Assembly (NCBI RefSeq): GCF_014696135.1 | Contig: NZ_JACJPP010000013.1 | Span: 1 to 64,000 of the forward strand | Direction of reading: 5' to 3' | Origin: Nodosilinea sp. FACHB-141 | GTDB taxonomy: Bacteria; Cyanobacteriota; Cyanobacteriia; Phormidesmidales; Phormidesmidaceae | DNA length: 64,000 nucleotides | Shown: piece after piece, positions 1 to 7,862 of the stretch | How positions within the stretch are numbered: position 1 is the stretch's first letter | Layout of the letters: every line of letters starts with the position of its first letter | Made by a program: the position numbers and the translations under genes | The notes under the pieces: generated by a model | Database searches by the model: none | Told to the model about the DNA's origin: nothing | What the model saw: the letters and a program-made list of their open reading frames with translations, nothing else

Positions 1-141
1 TCCACCTACGGCCATGAAGGCGCAGGGGAACAGCAAAAGGCCCGACCACCCAATAAACACAAAGCGATCGCGCTTTAGCCAGTCGTCAAGGACGTCGAAC
101 CATCCTCGCTCGGCTTGCGCGCGTCCCATTGCTATGGTCAT
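1..141 (-). CDS. psbD: Photosystem II D2 protein, N-terminal part (truncated by window edge)
   Basis: The complement encodes 47 residues from an ATG at 141 and runs off the left edge. The segment matches the start of D2: MTIA, then an ERGWFD stretch, [11 protein letters not shown] and [11 protein letters not shown] leading into the first transmembrane helix. D2 is the reaction-centre subunit that carries pheophytin D2 and QA in the thylakoid membrane. A GGAG Shine-Dalgarno lies about 8-10 nt upstream of the ATG, which supports the start. Cyanobacteria usually have more than one psbD copy, often one next to psbC, and the visible part cannot tell which this is. The residues around 30-47 ([11 protein letters not shown]) differ slightly from the commonest cyanobacterial form as I remember it. 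Confidence 0.93.
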   Translation of the reverse strand, partial: MTIAMGRAQAERGWFDVLDDWLKRDRFVFIGWSGLLLFPCAFMAVGG

Positions 142-660
142 ACGCTAATCTCCGTAACTATCTAACAACAAGGTATATACACGGAAGATGATGCCGCTAC
201 TTCTAACTCGTCGACAGGTGATTTACTAGGTCAGTCACCTATCCGCGAATTATGAGTAGTGTTTACTATTCTTTACCGTACGTATCATTATAAGGCGTAT
301 TTTTAGGAGAGCCCATTGGGGAACCCAGATTATCTTTGTATTTCAACAGTTCTAATAAGTATTTTTGCTTACCTTTTGAGGAAGGAATTTAGGTTGTTCT
401 AGTTCAAGTTTATTCTTTTAGAGTGTTGTAGCTTCGCCTAGGTGTTAAAGGGACAAGCGGCATCTCTTAACTCTATTCGGAGCCATGGCTGTCCGATGCT
501 AGACAGCAAGCTACTAGACATCATCTACACAGGTAGCTCTTTACTCCCGTCAGAGCTGTAGTTGTCGAGTAGGAACCTTTACACTTTATATATAGATAGG
601 CAAACCTAGTTCAAGCCACCTGCGTCTCTAAAAATTCTGTTTACTGAGTAGTAGTCAACC
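142..660. other. Long AT-rich divergent intergenic region upstream of psbD
   Basis: This 519-base gap separates psbD (leftward) from the UPF0367 gene (rightward). I find no convincing reading frame in it. It is more AT-rich than its surroundings and has no HIP1 octamer, as expected for a regulatory region. The length suggests a long untranslated leader and regulatory sites for the psbD copy, possibly for light responses. That is inference; no known riboswitch or sRNA was recognised. Confidence 0.6.
287..292 (-). promoter_or_regulatory. Candidate -10 element for psbD
   Basis: The complement reads a perfect TATAAT at 292 to 287. No good -35 hexamer lies 16-18 bases upstream (about 310-315 reads TGGGCT), so the promoter may be activator dependent. 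Use of this element would give a leader of roughly 140 nt before the psbD ATG. It is supported only by the match to consensus. Confidence 0.35.
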
Positions 661-936
661 ATGTTCACGATCGAGTTAACGCTGAAACATACGCCAATGC
701 CCCTCTCCGTGCAAAAGAAGGAACCCAGTGAGGCACAGGCTCTTTTTGGCTCACTTACAGAGAGCCTACGCAACAACAATGGTCATCTAATCGAAATCAC
801 CTGCGACCAACAACCTCACAAACGCATTAGCGTCTTGGGTAGCGAGATTGCGGCCGTCCAAATCTTTGAGAAAAGCGGTACGGCTACAGCATCGGGTCGC
901 CCACCAGGATTCTTCTCCTTAAGTAGCGATCAGTAA
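661..936 (+). CDS. UPF0367 family small protein
   Basis: The 91-residue protein resembles the UPF0367 family found in cyanobacteria and plastid-related lineages: an N-terminal MFTIELTL with TPMPLSVQ, a central ITCDQQ..KRISVL segment, and a C-terminal SGTATASGRPPGFFSL signature. The function is unknown. There are no membrane segments or catalytic motifs. It is divergent from psbD and 28 bp upstream of an ABC ATPase, so the two may be cotranscribed. The ATG at 661 fits the family N-terminus. The family assignment is from memory of its conserved ends. Confidence 0.8.
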   Translation: MFTIELTLKHTPMPLSVQKKEPSEAQALFGSLTESLRNNNGHLIEITCDQQPHKRISVLGSEIAAVQIFEKSGTATASGRPPGFFSLSSDQ

Positions 937-964
937 GCGATCGCTACTTAAGGAGTCAAGATCA

Positions 965-1654
965 ATGCCTGGTAACATTGCTTCAGCTCAAGAGCCTAGT
1001 GCCATTTGGGTCAATCAGTTGCAGTTTCAATGGCCATCGGGGCTGTCAGTTCTGCAAAACTGCTCGCTCAAGGTGCAGCCGGGTGAGTTCTGCATGCTGC
1101 TAGGCAACAATGGTAGTGGCAAGTCAACCTTGCTAAAGATCCTAGGAGGGCTGCTGAAACCTCAAGGGGGAGAGTGGTTGGTTGAAAAGCCCTTGGGCTT
1201 CGTCTTTCAGAACCCCGACCACCAGTTGGTAATGCCCACTGTGGGGGCTGATGTAGCGTTTGGCCTAGTGGATGAGCACCTTCCCTTAGCAGAAATTCGC
1301 AATCGGGTTGACGATGCATTGTCCGCCATCAATCTGTTGGAACTCAAACGTCGGCCCATTTATGCCCTCAGCGGCGGGCAAAAGCAGCGGGTGGCAATTG
1401 CTGGGGCCATTGCCCGACACTGCCAGGTGCTACTGCTAGATGAGCCTACTGCTCTACTGGATCCCGATAGCCAAATTGATTTGGTGAAACGGGTAAGAAA
1501 TCTGGTTAAAGAGCGGGGGCTAACAGCTTTATGGGTAACCCACAGACTGGTGGAACTTGACTACTGCGATCGCGCTTTTCTACTGGAGGCAGGACGGGTA
1601 CTGGACGAAGGCGAGCCGGCTCGCCTTAAGCAGCGGTTACAAAGCCAAGTCTAA
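965..1654 (+). CDS. Energy-coupling-factor (CbiO/EcfA-like) ABC transporter ATPase
   Basis: This 229-residue single-domain ABC ATPase has Walker A at about 47-54 (GNNGSGKST), a Q-loop in VFQNPDHQ at about 80-86, signature LSGGQKQR at about 135-142, Walker B LLLDEP at about 156-161 and an H-loop WVTHR. The FQNPDHQLVMPTV stretch is typical of CbiO/EcfA ATPases that drive vitamin or metal uptake. No EcfT, CbiQ, CbiM or second ATPase gene is adjacent, so the membrane partner must be elsewhere. Cyanobacteria and chloroplasts carry orphan ATPases of this type, some linked to metal homeostasis in plants. The substrate cannot be read from the sequence. Confidence 0.88.
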   Translation: MPGNIASAQEPSAIWVNQLQFQWPSGLSVLQNCSLKVQPGEFCMLLGNNGSGKSTLLKILGGLLKPQGGEWLVEKPLGFVFQNPDHQLVMPTVGADVAFGLVDEHLPLAEIRNRVDDALSAINLLELKRRPIYALSGGQKQRVAIAGAIARHCQVLLLDEPTALLDPDSQIDLVKRVRNLVKERGLTALWVTHRLVELDYCDRAFLLEAGRVLDEGEPARLKQRLQSQV

Positions 1655-1766
1655 ATGTCTCCAATGGCTGTCTAGGGTTCAACTCTAGGCGGCCATGCTT
1701 AATTGGGGGCGGTGATACCAAAGATTCTTGGTAGAATGAGGGCTTGAGTCATTTATTCAGGTTGTT

Positions 1767-1994
1767 ATGGCTAAGCGCTCCCCTTTCGACAGTACGCAGG
1801 TTATGCGACGCACCGAAGACCTGATCCGGGCCGCTTCAAACCGCTACCGCATCACGGTACAAGTAGCTAATCGAGCCCAGCGGAGACGCTTCGAAGACTT
1901 TGAAAACTATGAAGACCCCAAGATGAAGCCCGTGCTGCGAGCCATCATCGAGATGTCCGATGAGTTGACCCAGCCTGAGATTATTGGCGAGTAG
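1767..1994 (+). CDS. rpoZ: RNA polymerase omega subunit
   Basis: The 75-residue protein matches cyanobacterial omega: an [17 protein letters not shown] block, [16 protein letters not shown], and a C-terminal [18 protein letters not shown]. Omega helps assemble beta-prime and in cyanobacteria influences recruitment of the principal sigma factor (family knowledge). The next gene, DUF1818, begins 23 bp downstream on the same strand, so a two-gene operon is likely. A TAGAAT hexamer at 1732-1737 may be the -10 element, but no clear -35 is seen. Confidence 0.95.
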   Translation: MAKRSPFDSTQVMRRTEDLIRAASNRYRITVQVANRAQRRRFEDFENYEDPKMKPVLRAIIEMSDELTQPEIIGE

Positions 1995-2017
1995 TAACAG
2001 CAAGACCGGCCGCGTTC

Positions 2018-2386
2018 ATGGGTGAGCGGTTTACGAAGGAAGGCAATGGGTGGCGGCTCGGCTGGGACGCCACCGCTCCTAAATACTGCGGGCTATTAGC
2101 TGGCTCTAATTGGGCTATAGAGTTAACCAAAACCGAGTTTCGTGCCTTTCGACGGCTAGCGATGGAAATAAGTGAAACTATGCAAGCGATTGCCAGCGAA
2201 CTTATGGACGATGAACGCGTTACCTGTGAAGCAGAAGCCGATCACCTATGGATAGAAGCAGAAGGCTTTCCAGAAGCCTATGGCATACGGTTTATTCTCA
2301 AGTCAGGTCGTCAATGCGAAGGTGAGTGGGACGTGGAGGCGACCCAGCAAATGTTGCAGGCCATCTTTCACCTCACGGTGTTTTAA
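2018..2386 (+). CDS. DUF1818 family protein
   Basis: The 122-residue soluble protein starts MGERFTKEGNGWRLGWD and continues with a conserved LLAGSNWAIELTKTEF block, typical of the cyanobacterial DUF1818 family. It is acidic and lacks membrane segments and cysteine pairs. The function is unknown. Its position directly behind rpoZ suggests cotranscription and possibly a role linked to transcription, though that is only context. The end at 2386 is followed by about 90 bases and then tRNA-Pro. Confidence 0.82.
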   Translation: MGERFTKEGNGWRLGWDATAPKYCGLLAGSNWAIELTKTEFRAFRRLAMEISETMQAIASELMDDERVTCEAEADHLWIEAEGFPEAYGIRFILKSGRQCEGEWDVEATQQMLQAIFHLTVF

Positions 2387-2474
2387 GGGTTTGCTAGAAC
2401 AGATTGCAACTTTCTCGGATTTCATCTGGCTATGTACCTCCCTGTGTTATTCTAGTTAAGCACGATTAAAAGAC

Positions 2475-2548
2475 CGGGGCGTAGCGCAGCTTGGTAGCGC
2501 ACCACTTTGGGGTAGTGGGGGTCGTGGGTTCAAATCCCGCCGCTCCGA
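2475..2548 (+). tRNA. tRNA-Pro (anticodon GGG)
   Basis: The 74-nt sequence folds as a cloverleaf. The 7-bp acceptor stem pairs CGGGGCG with CGCTCCG (one G-U) and A is the discriminator. A D-arm follows around AGCGCAGCTTGGTAGCGC. The anticodon stem CCACT/AGTGG has a seven-base loop TTGGGGT, placing GGG at positions 34-36. The T arm reads CGTGGGTTCAAATCCCGC. CCA is not encoded. A strong hairpin terminator follows at once. Confidence 0.96.
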
Positions 2549-2553
2549 TATAC

Positions 2554-2583
2554 AAAAAGCCTTGCCAGTTGGCAAGGCTTTTT
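2554..2583 (+). terminator. Rho-independent terminator after tRNA-Pro
   Basis: A 13-bp perfect stem (AAAAAGCCTTGCC with GGCAAGGCTTTTT) closes on a 4-base loop and ends in a T-run. It lies 6 bases after the tRNA, so it should define the tRNA 3' trailer. The A-run on the other arm lets it act on both strands. Confidence 0.88.
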
Positions 2584-2656
2584 GCTGTCTAGAATTTCCA
2601 GTTTTGGTCTGCCTATCTCTACAGGAGACCTAAGCGGTACACCCTAGAACGGGAAA

Positions 2657-2689
2657 GCCGTAGATAGTCTCGGACAGACTACCTACGGC
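2657..2689 (-). terminator. Hairpin downstream of the sigma factor gene
   Basis: A 14-bp stem with one mismatch (GCCGTAGATAGTCT against AGACTACCTACGGC) closes on a 5-base loop, 43 bases beyond the sigma factor stop. On the minus strand the stem is followed by TTTCCCGTT, a weak T-run. It is likely a terminator or mRNA 3' stabiliser. Confidence 0.5.
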
Positions 2690-2708
2690 GATCGCTCTCG
2701 TAACAACT

Positions 2709-2744
2709 TTAGACTAGGAATCCGGCTTAGACTAGGGATCCGTG
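2709..2744. repeat. 18-bp tandem direct repeat across the sigma factor stop codon
   Basis: Two adjacent 18-base copies (2709-2726 and 2727-2744) share 15 of 18 positions, beginning TTAGACTAGG. The second copy contains the sigF-type stop codon at 2732-2734. This looks like a small local duplication at the 3' end of the gene. Confidence 0.75.
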
Positions 2745-3517
2745 CGAAGCTCTTGAGGTTGCAGGTAAGCAATCATTTCGTCGACACCCCGTTGGATGCG
2801 TCGGGTGACGGTCATGGGGCTGACGCCGATTTTCTCAGCAACCTCTTTGCGGGACAGACCTTTGAAGAAGACAAACTCAATAGCAGTGCGAGTTTTAGCC
2901 TCAAGCTGGTTCAACGCCCGCTGGATTTGTTGACGATCTTCTTCCAAAGCCTGCATGAGTTGATAGTGACTGTCAGGTAGGGTCTCACCTAAGGTGATAT
3001 TAGAGTCAACCTGCTGGCACACAGTTGCATCAAGGCTGAGGGGAAGGCGATTTTTGTGAGCCATTTTGACTTCGCGCCACTCTTTAACCGGTACACCCAG
3101 TGCCTCAGCCATTTCGCTATCGCTGGGGTTGCGGCCTAAAGAGCGCATCAGCTCCATCTGCAATTTTTGAGACTCTTTTTGTAGATCTTGCCAGCGGCGG
3201 GGAATCTTAACTGTAGTGCCGCGATCGCGCAGGAAGTGCAGCATCTCACCGCGAATATAGGGTACGGCGAAGGAGCTAAAAGCACAGCCTTGACCAGGGT
3301 TAAACCGCTCAATGGCACGAATCAAACCGATGTAGCCAATCTGCTCAAGATCTTCGTAGGGCTCAGAACACTGGTGGCTGACGCGGTGGGCAATTTTGCG
3401 CACTAGTCCAGCATTGAGTTGCACCAACCGGTTACGCAGTTGTACAGAGGGAGACTGCTTGTACTGCATCAGCAGTTCCATGCCACGGGAGCGAATTGTC
3501 GAAGTTTGAGTAGCCAT
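2732..3517 (-). CDS. sigF: Group 3 sigma factor, SigF type
   Basis: The sigma-70 family protein (261 residues from the ATG at 3517) lacks region 1.1 and has SigF/SigB/WhiG-like regions. Region 2 contains GLVRKIAHRVSHQCSEPYEDL and ERFNPGQGCAFSSFAVPYIRGE. Region 3 follows, and a C-terminal region 4 helix-turn-helix lies around GLSRKEVAEKIGVSPMTVTRR. In cyanobacteria SigF controls type IV pili, motility and surface or secreted features (family knowledge). The frame stays open upstream to 3580, but MATQTSTIRSRGMELL matches the usual SigF N-terminus, so 3517 is preferred. No anti-sigma gene is adjacent; one anti-sigma-like ATPase lies about 5 kb away. Confidence 0.88.
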   Translation of the reverse strand: MATQTSTIRSRGMELLMQYKQSPSVQLRNRLVQLNAGLVRKIAHRVSHQCSEPYEDLEQIGYIGLIRAIERFNPGQGCAFSSFAVPYIRGEMLHFLRDRGTTVKIPRRWQDLQKESQKLQMELMRSLGRNPSDSEMAEALGVPVKEWREVKMAHKNRLPLSLDATVCQQVDSNITLGETLPDSHYQLMQALEEDRQQIQRALNQLEAKTRTAIEFVFFKGLSRKEVAEKIGVSPMTVTRRIQRGVDEMIAYLQPQELRTDP

Positions 3518-3853
3518 ATCTGCGGGTGTCCTTACGAGAGCGGGTTCGCTGAGAACTGTCCTTATTCTCGGGATTGACACCGATATTCACCATCGTTGAT
3601 CCACGGTACTCCGGCAGAGGGTCAACGCTAATCTCCGTAATTTTACGGGGCAAGAATCCGTAGTTCGAAGTGCAGCTAAACGCCTTTAATCTAGAGATGA
3701 TGTTTGGCTGTCATACTGAACTGAACTGATTGGCAATACCTCGAACTCGTTGATCTAAAAGGCCGGAAGAGCCTTCTTTAGCAGCCAAAACCGGGCTAAG
3801 CTAGAGGCTGCGTCCAGGACATTACATCTCTTAACATCCCTCCGATTAGATTA

Positions 3854-4588
3854 ATGGCTCTTAAGGCAGTTTTACTCGACTTCAACGGTGTCGTGATTAA
3901 CGATGAGGCCATCCATGGGCGGTTGATTGAGGAGTTGCTCCTAGAAGAGAATCTTCGACCCAACCCCCAGGATCTGGCGGAATATTGCCTAGGCCGCTCT
4001 GATGCCGCTTGTCTCAGTGAGCTACTTACTCGTCAAGGACGAGTGATATCCGAGGGGTACTTAGAAAAATTGCTTGACCGTAAAGCTGCTCGCTACCGAG
4101 AAGTACTGACCGCCTTAGATCAACTGCCGCTATATCCAGGCCTCGATGATTTGATTTACCAAATTAGGGCAGCCCAGCTCAAGCTAGCTATTGTATCTGG
4201 AGCAAGGCGCGAGGAAATTGAAGCCGTACTGGCGCAGACGGCTTGGGGCAAATATGTGGAGCTGATTGTTTCGTCGGATGATCTGACTATCGGGGTTAGT
4301 AAGCCTGCCCCAGATGGATATTTACTCGCCATTGAACGCCTCAATCAGCAGTTTGCCGACTTAGCTCTACAGCCGACAGATTGCCTAGCCATAGAAGATT
4401 CCTTCGCTGGTATTGAGGCCGCTAAACGGGCAGGAGTACCCGTACTAGGCGTGGCTCATGTCTACCCGTACCAGATGATTCACCGTCGAGCTACATGGGC
4501 GATCGATCATCTCTACGAACTGAGCCTAGACTGGCTGAAACCCTACTACGGATCTGGGCCTGATAGAACCGAACAGGTTTCAGCTTAA
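3854..4588 (+). CDS. HAD-superfamily phosphatase, beta-phosphoglucomutase-like
   Basis: The 244-residue HAD hydrolase has motif I at residues 9-13 (DFNGV), cap residues 15-90, motif II IVSGA at about 114-118, motif III lysine in SKPAPDGY at about 150, and motif IV AIEDSFAGIEAA with acidic residues. Motif I has Asn where most phosphatases have the second Asp of DxD. That Asp is the general acid-base in phosphatases and mutases, so chemistry may be altered. I recall the same DFNGV form in other cyanobacterial proteins, so it seems to be a conserved subfamily trait. The substrate is unknown. The gene is monocistronic. Confidence 0.8.
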   Translation: MALKAVLLDFNGVVINDEAIHGRLIEELLLEENLRPNPQDLAEYCLGRSDAACLSELLTRQGRVISEGYLEKLLDRKAARYREVLTALDQLPLYPGLDDLIYQIRAAQLKLAIVSGARREEIEAVLAQTAWGKYVELIVSSDDLTIGVSKPAPDGYLLAIERLNQQFADLALQPTDCLAIEDSFAGIEAAKRAGVPVLGVAHVYPYQMIHRRATWAIDHLYELSLDWLKPYYGSGPDRTEQVSA

Positions 4589-4708
4589 ATGTGGTCGGTG
4601 TTAACGCAGTGGGTAGCTCCGTGACTTAGGATGCCATACAAGAACGTTATCCGCAAAATCCTATCATTCTTGCCTTGAGTCTGCTGTTACTGCACTTCCA
4701 CAACCGCC

Positions 4709-5368
4709 ATGACACATTCACTTACTACTCCTGACCAGGTTATTCAGCAGTTGAACTGGCGCTATGCTACCAAGCAGTTTGACCCAGGCCGCAAAATTTC
4801 TGATGGCACATGGACAGCCCTGGAGCAGAGTCTGGTGCTGTCTCCGTCTTCCTTTGGGCTGCAACCCTGGAAGTTTTTCGTGGTGAGGAACCCGGCCTTG
4901 CGTCAGCAGCTGAAAGAACATGCCTGGAGTCAAGCTCAAGTTACCGATGCCTCTCACCTAGTGGTGCTGGCTATTAAGAAAGACGTGGGTACTACGGAGG
5001 TTGACCAGTTCGTAGAGCGCATGGCAACGGTGCGCCAGATGCCTGCCGAAACGCTTGATGGCTATGGCAACATGATCAAGGGTTTTTTGGCGGAGCCTCC
5101 TTACCCCATCACAATGGACAATTGGGCAACTCGGCAGGTTTATATTGCTTTAGGGTTTTTGATGTACTCTGCGGCCCTCCTCGGGGTCGATACTTGCCCA
5201 ATGGAAGGCTTTGACCAACATAAGTTTAACGAGCTGCTGCAACTACCCGAGCAGGGCTATTCGGCGGTGGTGCTATGTGCAGTCGGCTATCGTGCCGACG
5301 ATGACAAATATGCCACCTTACCGAAGGTGCGTTATGCTCCGGAAACCGTACTGGGATACTACGACTAG
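4709..5368 (+). CDS. NAD(P)H-dependent nitroreductase-family oxidoreductase
   Basis: The 219-residue protein fits the FMN-dependent nitroreductase fold: an N-terminal RYATKQFDPGR where Arg residues bind FMN phosphate, LSPSSFGLQPWKFFVV, and a C-terminal ALLGVDTCPMEGFD..KFNELL followed by VVLCAVGYRADDD. It resembles the NfsB/YfkO group that reduces quinones, nitro compounds and flavins. It is expected to be a cytosolic homodimer. The gene stands alone and converges on the NUDIX gene with only 18 bases between their stops. The substrate is not deducible. Confidence 0.88.
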   Translation: MTHSLTTPDQVIQQLNWRYATKQFDPGRKISDGTWTALEQSLVLSPSSFGLQPWKFFVVRNPALRQQLKEHAWSQAQVTDASHLVVLAIKKDVGTTEVDQFVERMATVRQMPAETLDGYGNMIKGFLAEPPYPITMDNWATRQVYIALGFLMYSAALLGVDTCPMEGFDQHKFNELLQLPEQGYSAVVLCAVGYRADDDKYATLPKVRYAPETVLGYYD

Positions 5369-5386
5369 CCTGGTTTTTTGACTGAC

Positions 5387-5983
5387 TTATAGAGCTGCTA
5401 GCTTCTCTAAATAGGGTTTTGCCAGGTAGAAGCTGGCAATAGATTTAGCGTCTACCGCTTCCCCAGCCAAAATTGCTTTCTCGAGCTGGGCAGGGGTAAG
5501 CCGCACGACTTCGATATCTTCATCGTCATCGGCGTCAGGAGGCAACTCAATGGCATCTAGGTCAGTTGCTAGAAATGCATAGATAATTTCATCTGAATAG
5601 CCAGGGGCCAAAGGAAAGTTGCCAATGGGTAGCCAGGTTTGAGCGCTGTGGCCAATTTCTTCTTGGATCTCTCGACGAATGGTTTCGGCAGGGGATTCAT
5701 CAGCCTCGATTGTGCCGGCTGGAAACTCTAGCAGTCGCCCAAGCACCGCGAAGCGATACTGACGCACCATAATTAACTCACCACTGGCGGTTACAGGTAC
5801 AGCTAAGGCCCCGCCAGGATGGCGAATGCATTCCCAGTCGCCTTCTGCTCGGTTTGGCAGGCGCAGGCGATTGACCTCAAAGTTGAACTTGCGACCCTCA
5901 TAAAACAAGCGCTGCTTGAGCAGTTGAGGAGGCTCTTGACCCAAAGGCATAGGTAACGGCGAAGAAAGGGCGCAGGCGGTCAA
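5387..5983 (-). CDS. NUDIX hydrolase, ADP-ribose pyrophosphatase-like
   Basis: The 198-residue protein carries a complete NUDIX box near residues 95-117 (GTIEADESPAETIRREIQEE, then IG), with the REIQEE metal-binding core. Upstream are VPVTASGELIMVRQYR and LLEFPAG, as in ADP-ribose pyrophosphatases. It would hydrolyse ADP-ribose or a similar nucleotide-sugar diphosphate. The open frame starts with TTG at 5983; an ATG at 5950 (MPLGQEPP) is an equally possible start. It lies 29 bp downstream of folK on the same strand, so trxA-folK-NUDIX may form an operon. Confidence 0.88.
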   Translation of the reverse strand: MTACALSSPLPMPLGQEPPQLLKQRLFYEGRKFNFEVNRLRLPNRAEGDWECIRHPGGALAVPVTASGELIMVRQYRFAVLGRLLEFPAGTIEADESPAETIRREIQEEIGHSAQTWLPIGNFPLAPGYSDEIIYAFLATDLDAIELPPDADDDEDIEVVRLTPAQLEKAILAGEAVDAKSIASFYLAKPYLEKLAAL

Positions 5984-6012
5984 CCTATTGTAGCGGGCTG
6001 AGAGCGCGTAGA

Positions 6013-6516
6013 TTAAGTGAAGCCGCCGATTGGGCCAAGTGGCTGAACTCCAGTAGGGTCAACAGCCTGACGTAGGGAGCGTATCGATTGACCGCTGACA
6101 GGATCGCGCCAGTGAGGAGCAATCTCGGCTAGAGGGATAAGTACGAAGGCGCGCTCCCGCAGGCGGGGGTGGGGAACTTGTAAGGCTGGTTCGGTGATAA
6201 TTGACTGGCCGTAGAACAGCAAATCGAGGTCAAGGGTGCGTGGGCCCCACCGCTCACGACGCACTCGACCGAAGTGCTGTTCTATGACTAGTAGCTGAGT
6301 GAGTAGGTCTTGGGCTGAGAGGGAGGTCTCGAGTAGAGCACAGGCATTTAGAATATCGGGTTGAGGGGGGCCGATGGCGACAGTTTTATAAAGGCTCGAC
6401 TGCGCTATGACATCGATGTAGCGATTTTGATGCAGAGCCGTGAGGGCTTGCTGCAAAGTTTTTCGAGAGTCGCCCAAGTTGCTGCCCAGGGCGATCGCAC
6501 AGGGTACAACCGTCAT
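6013..6516 (-). CDS. folK: 2-amino-4-hydroxy-6-hydroxymethyldihydropteridine pyrophosphokinase
   Basis: The 167-residue HPPK catalyses pyrophosphate transfer from ATP to 6-hydroxymethyl-7,8-dihydropterin in folate synthesis. Diagnostic features are AIALGSNLGDS near the N-terminus, a middle FGRVRRERWGPRTLDLDLLFYG with the Mg-binding DLD pair, and PHPRLRERAFVLIPL. It uses an ATG at 6516 and starts 4 bases after the thioredoxin stop, which implies cotranscription. No folP or folB gene is adjacent. Confidence 0.95.
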   Translation of the reverse strand: MTVVPCAIALGSNLGDSRKTLQQALTALHQNRYIDVIAQSSLYKTVAIGPPQPDILNACALLETSLSAQDLLTQLLVIEQHFGRVRRERWGPRTLDLDLLFYGQSIITEPALQVPHPRLRERAFVLIPLAEIAPHWRDPVSGQSIRSLRQAVDPTGVQPLGPIGGFT

Positions 6517-6519
6517 GCC

Positions 6520-6840
6520 TTAGCCCAGATGGGGCTGAAGCTGGGCCACTAGCTGGTCAGCTGGCAGCACGCCTTCGATACGATCTACGGGCTGCCCGGC
6601 TTTGAATAACACTAGCGTAGGCAGGGCTGCAATTCGATGTTGAGAGGCAATTTGCGGATATTTATCAGTGTCGATTTTGACAATTTTGAGCTGTCCTTTG
6701 AGCTGGCTGCTAACGGTGGTTAGAATGCCTGCCATCATTTGACAAGGGCCACACCATGTAGCATAAAAATCCACTAGCACGGGGCCTGAAGCTCCAGCAA
6801 GTAAGTCTTCAAAGCTCTGAAACTGCTGTTTAACCGCCAT
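6520..6840 (-). CDS. trxA: Thioredoxin
   Basis: This is a 106-residue classical thioredoxin with active site WCGPC at about 29-33, the preceding VLVDFYATW strand, and the cis-proline loop in IAALPTLVLF. It reduces disulfides in the cytosol and in cyanobacteria links ferredoxin-thioredoxin reductase to metabolic targets. The ATG at 6840 has an AAAGGAG Shine-Dalgarno 7 bases upstream, so it is preferred over the in-frame GTG at 6843. It is probably the first gene of an operon with folK and the NUDIX gene. Confidence 0.94.
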   Translation of the reverse strand: MAVKQQFQSFEDLLAGASGPVLVDFYATWCGPCQMMAGILTTVSSQLKGQLKIVKIDTDKYPQIASQHRIAALPTLVLFKAGQPVDRIEGVLPADQLVAQLQPHLG

Positions 6841-7001
6841 CACATACTCCTTTGGTAACCCCTATTGGTTAAGCAACAGCGTTGCCCATTTATCTAGGAT
6901 AAGCTACTGCTTTAGGCACTATTTTATTGTTCTAACTCGTTATCAATTGAGCTGGGCTGCGGGGAAGGATGAATAGCCTTAGCTTGGCCGTCCAAACTTG
7001 G

Positions 7002-7862
7002 CTACACGGCCATCTGACGCAGGAAAATATCGAGAGCGGCGGCGACTTTCTCGGCCCAGTCTTCTTGGGCATAGTGGCCCACTTCTTCTAGGGTTTGTAG
7101 TTCACCATTGGGTAGGGTTTGAACGGCGGCCTCAGCTAGACTAACCGGCAGCCAAGGATCCTTTTGACCCCAGAGCACTAGGGTGGGGTGATCCCAATGG
7201 GGCAGGGCAGCGGCGATCGCCTGGCTGCTGGCTTCAATGTCCATGCGGCGTACGGTAGTCATCAACGCCCGCCCCACATCAGAGCTTTTTAGGAACGGAC
7301 GGCGATATACGTCTAAATCAGCGTCATCGATTTGGTAGGGGCCACCGCCTTCTAGGGTGCGATCGACCAGGAGCGGATCTTGGGTGATCATATCGCCAGC
7401 TAGGGGTAGGCCCATCTGGCGAATCTTCCAAGGCAATTTGGCACCAGGGCCAATGGGAGCATTGATCATGACCAGGCGATCGACTCGCTCGGGATGCTGG
7501 AGGGCATACTGAATGCCGACGGCACCGAGGAATCCCTGGGCCACTAGATGCACCTGGGGTAGCTCTAGGGCGTCGATAAAACCACCCAAGGCGGAGGCCA
7601 AGGCAGCGGGGGTGTAGTCAAAGTCGCGGCGATCGGGCTTATCGGAAAAGCCGTGGCCAAGCCAATCGGGGGCGATCGCTCGAAATCCCCGCTGAGCCAG
7701 GGTGGGCATGACCTGCCGCCAGCTGTAGCTTTGAGATACCAGACCGTGGAGCAGCAACACCGGCAGCCGGGAGGAATCGCCCAGGGGCTGAAGGTCGCGG
7801 TAGAACCAGGTCAACCCGTTGACCGACACCGTGCGCTCTGCGATCGCAGCATCTTGACTCAT
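7002..7862 (-). CDS. Alpha/beta hydrolase-fold protein with altered nucleophile
   Basis: The 286-residue protein has a standard alpha/beta hydrolase layout: LLLHGLVSQSYSWR oxyanion region at about 36-49, APDWLGHGFSDKP, a nucleophile elbow at about 106-113, LWGQKDPW with the acid, and a C-terminal VGHYAQED with the catalytic His. At the elbow the sequence is LVAQGFLGAV, where Gly110 aligns with the usual Ser, Asp or Cys nucleophile of GHSMGG. The protein resembles haloalkane dehalogenase-like cyanobacterial homologues. The acid and His are kept. It may be a non-hydrolytic relative or use another mechanism. The ATG at 7862 has an AAGGA upstream. Confidence 0.85.
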   Translation of the reverse strand: MSQDAAIAERTVSVNGLTWFYRDLQPLGDSSRLPVLLLHGLVSQSYSWRQVMPTLAQRGFRAIAPDWLGHGFSDKPDRRDFDYTPAALASALGGFIDALELPQVHLVAQGFLGAVGIQYALQHPERVDRLVMINAPIGPGAKLPWKIRQMGLPLAGDMITQDPLLVDRTLEGGGPYQIDDADLDVYRRPFLKSSDVGRALMTTVRRMDIEASSQAIAAALPHWDHPTLVLWGQKDPWLPVSLAEAAVQTLPNGELQTLEEVGHYAQEDWAEKVAAALDIFLRQMAV

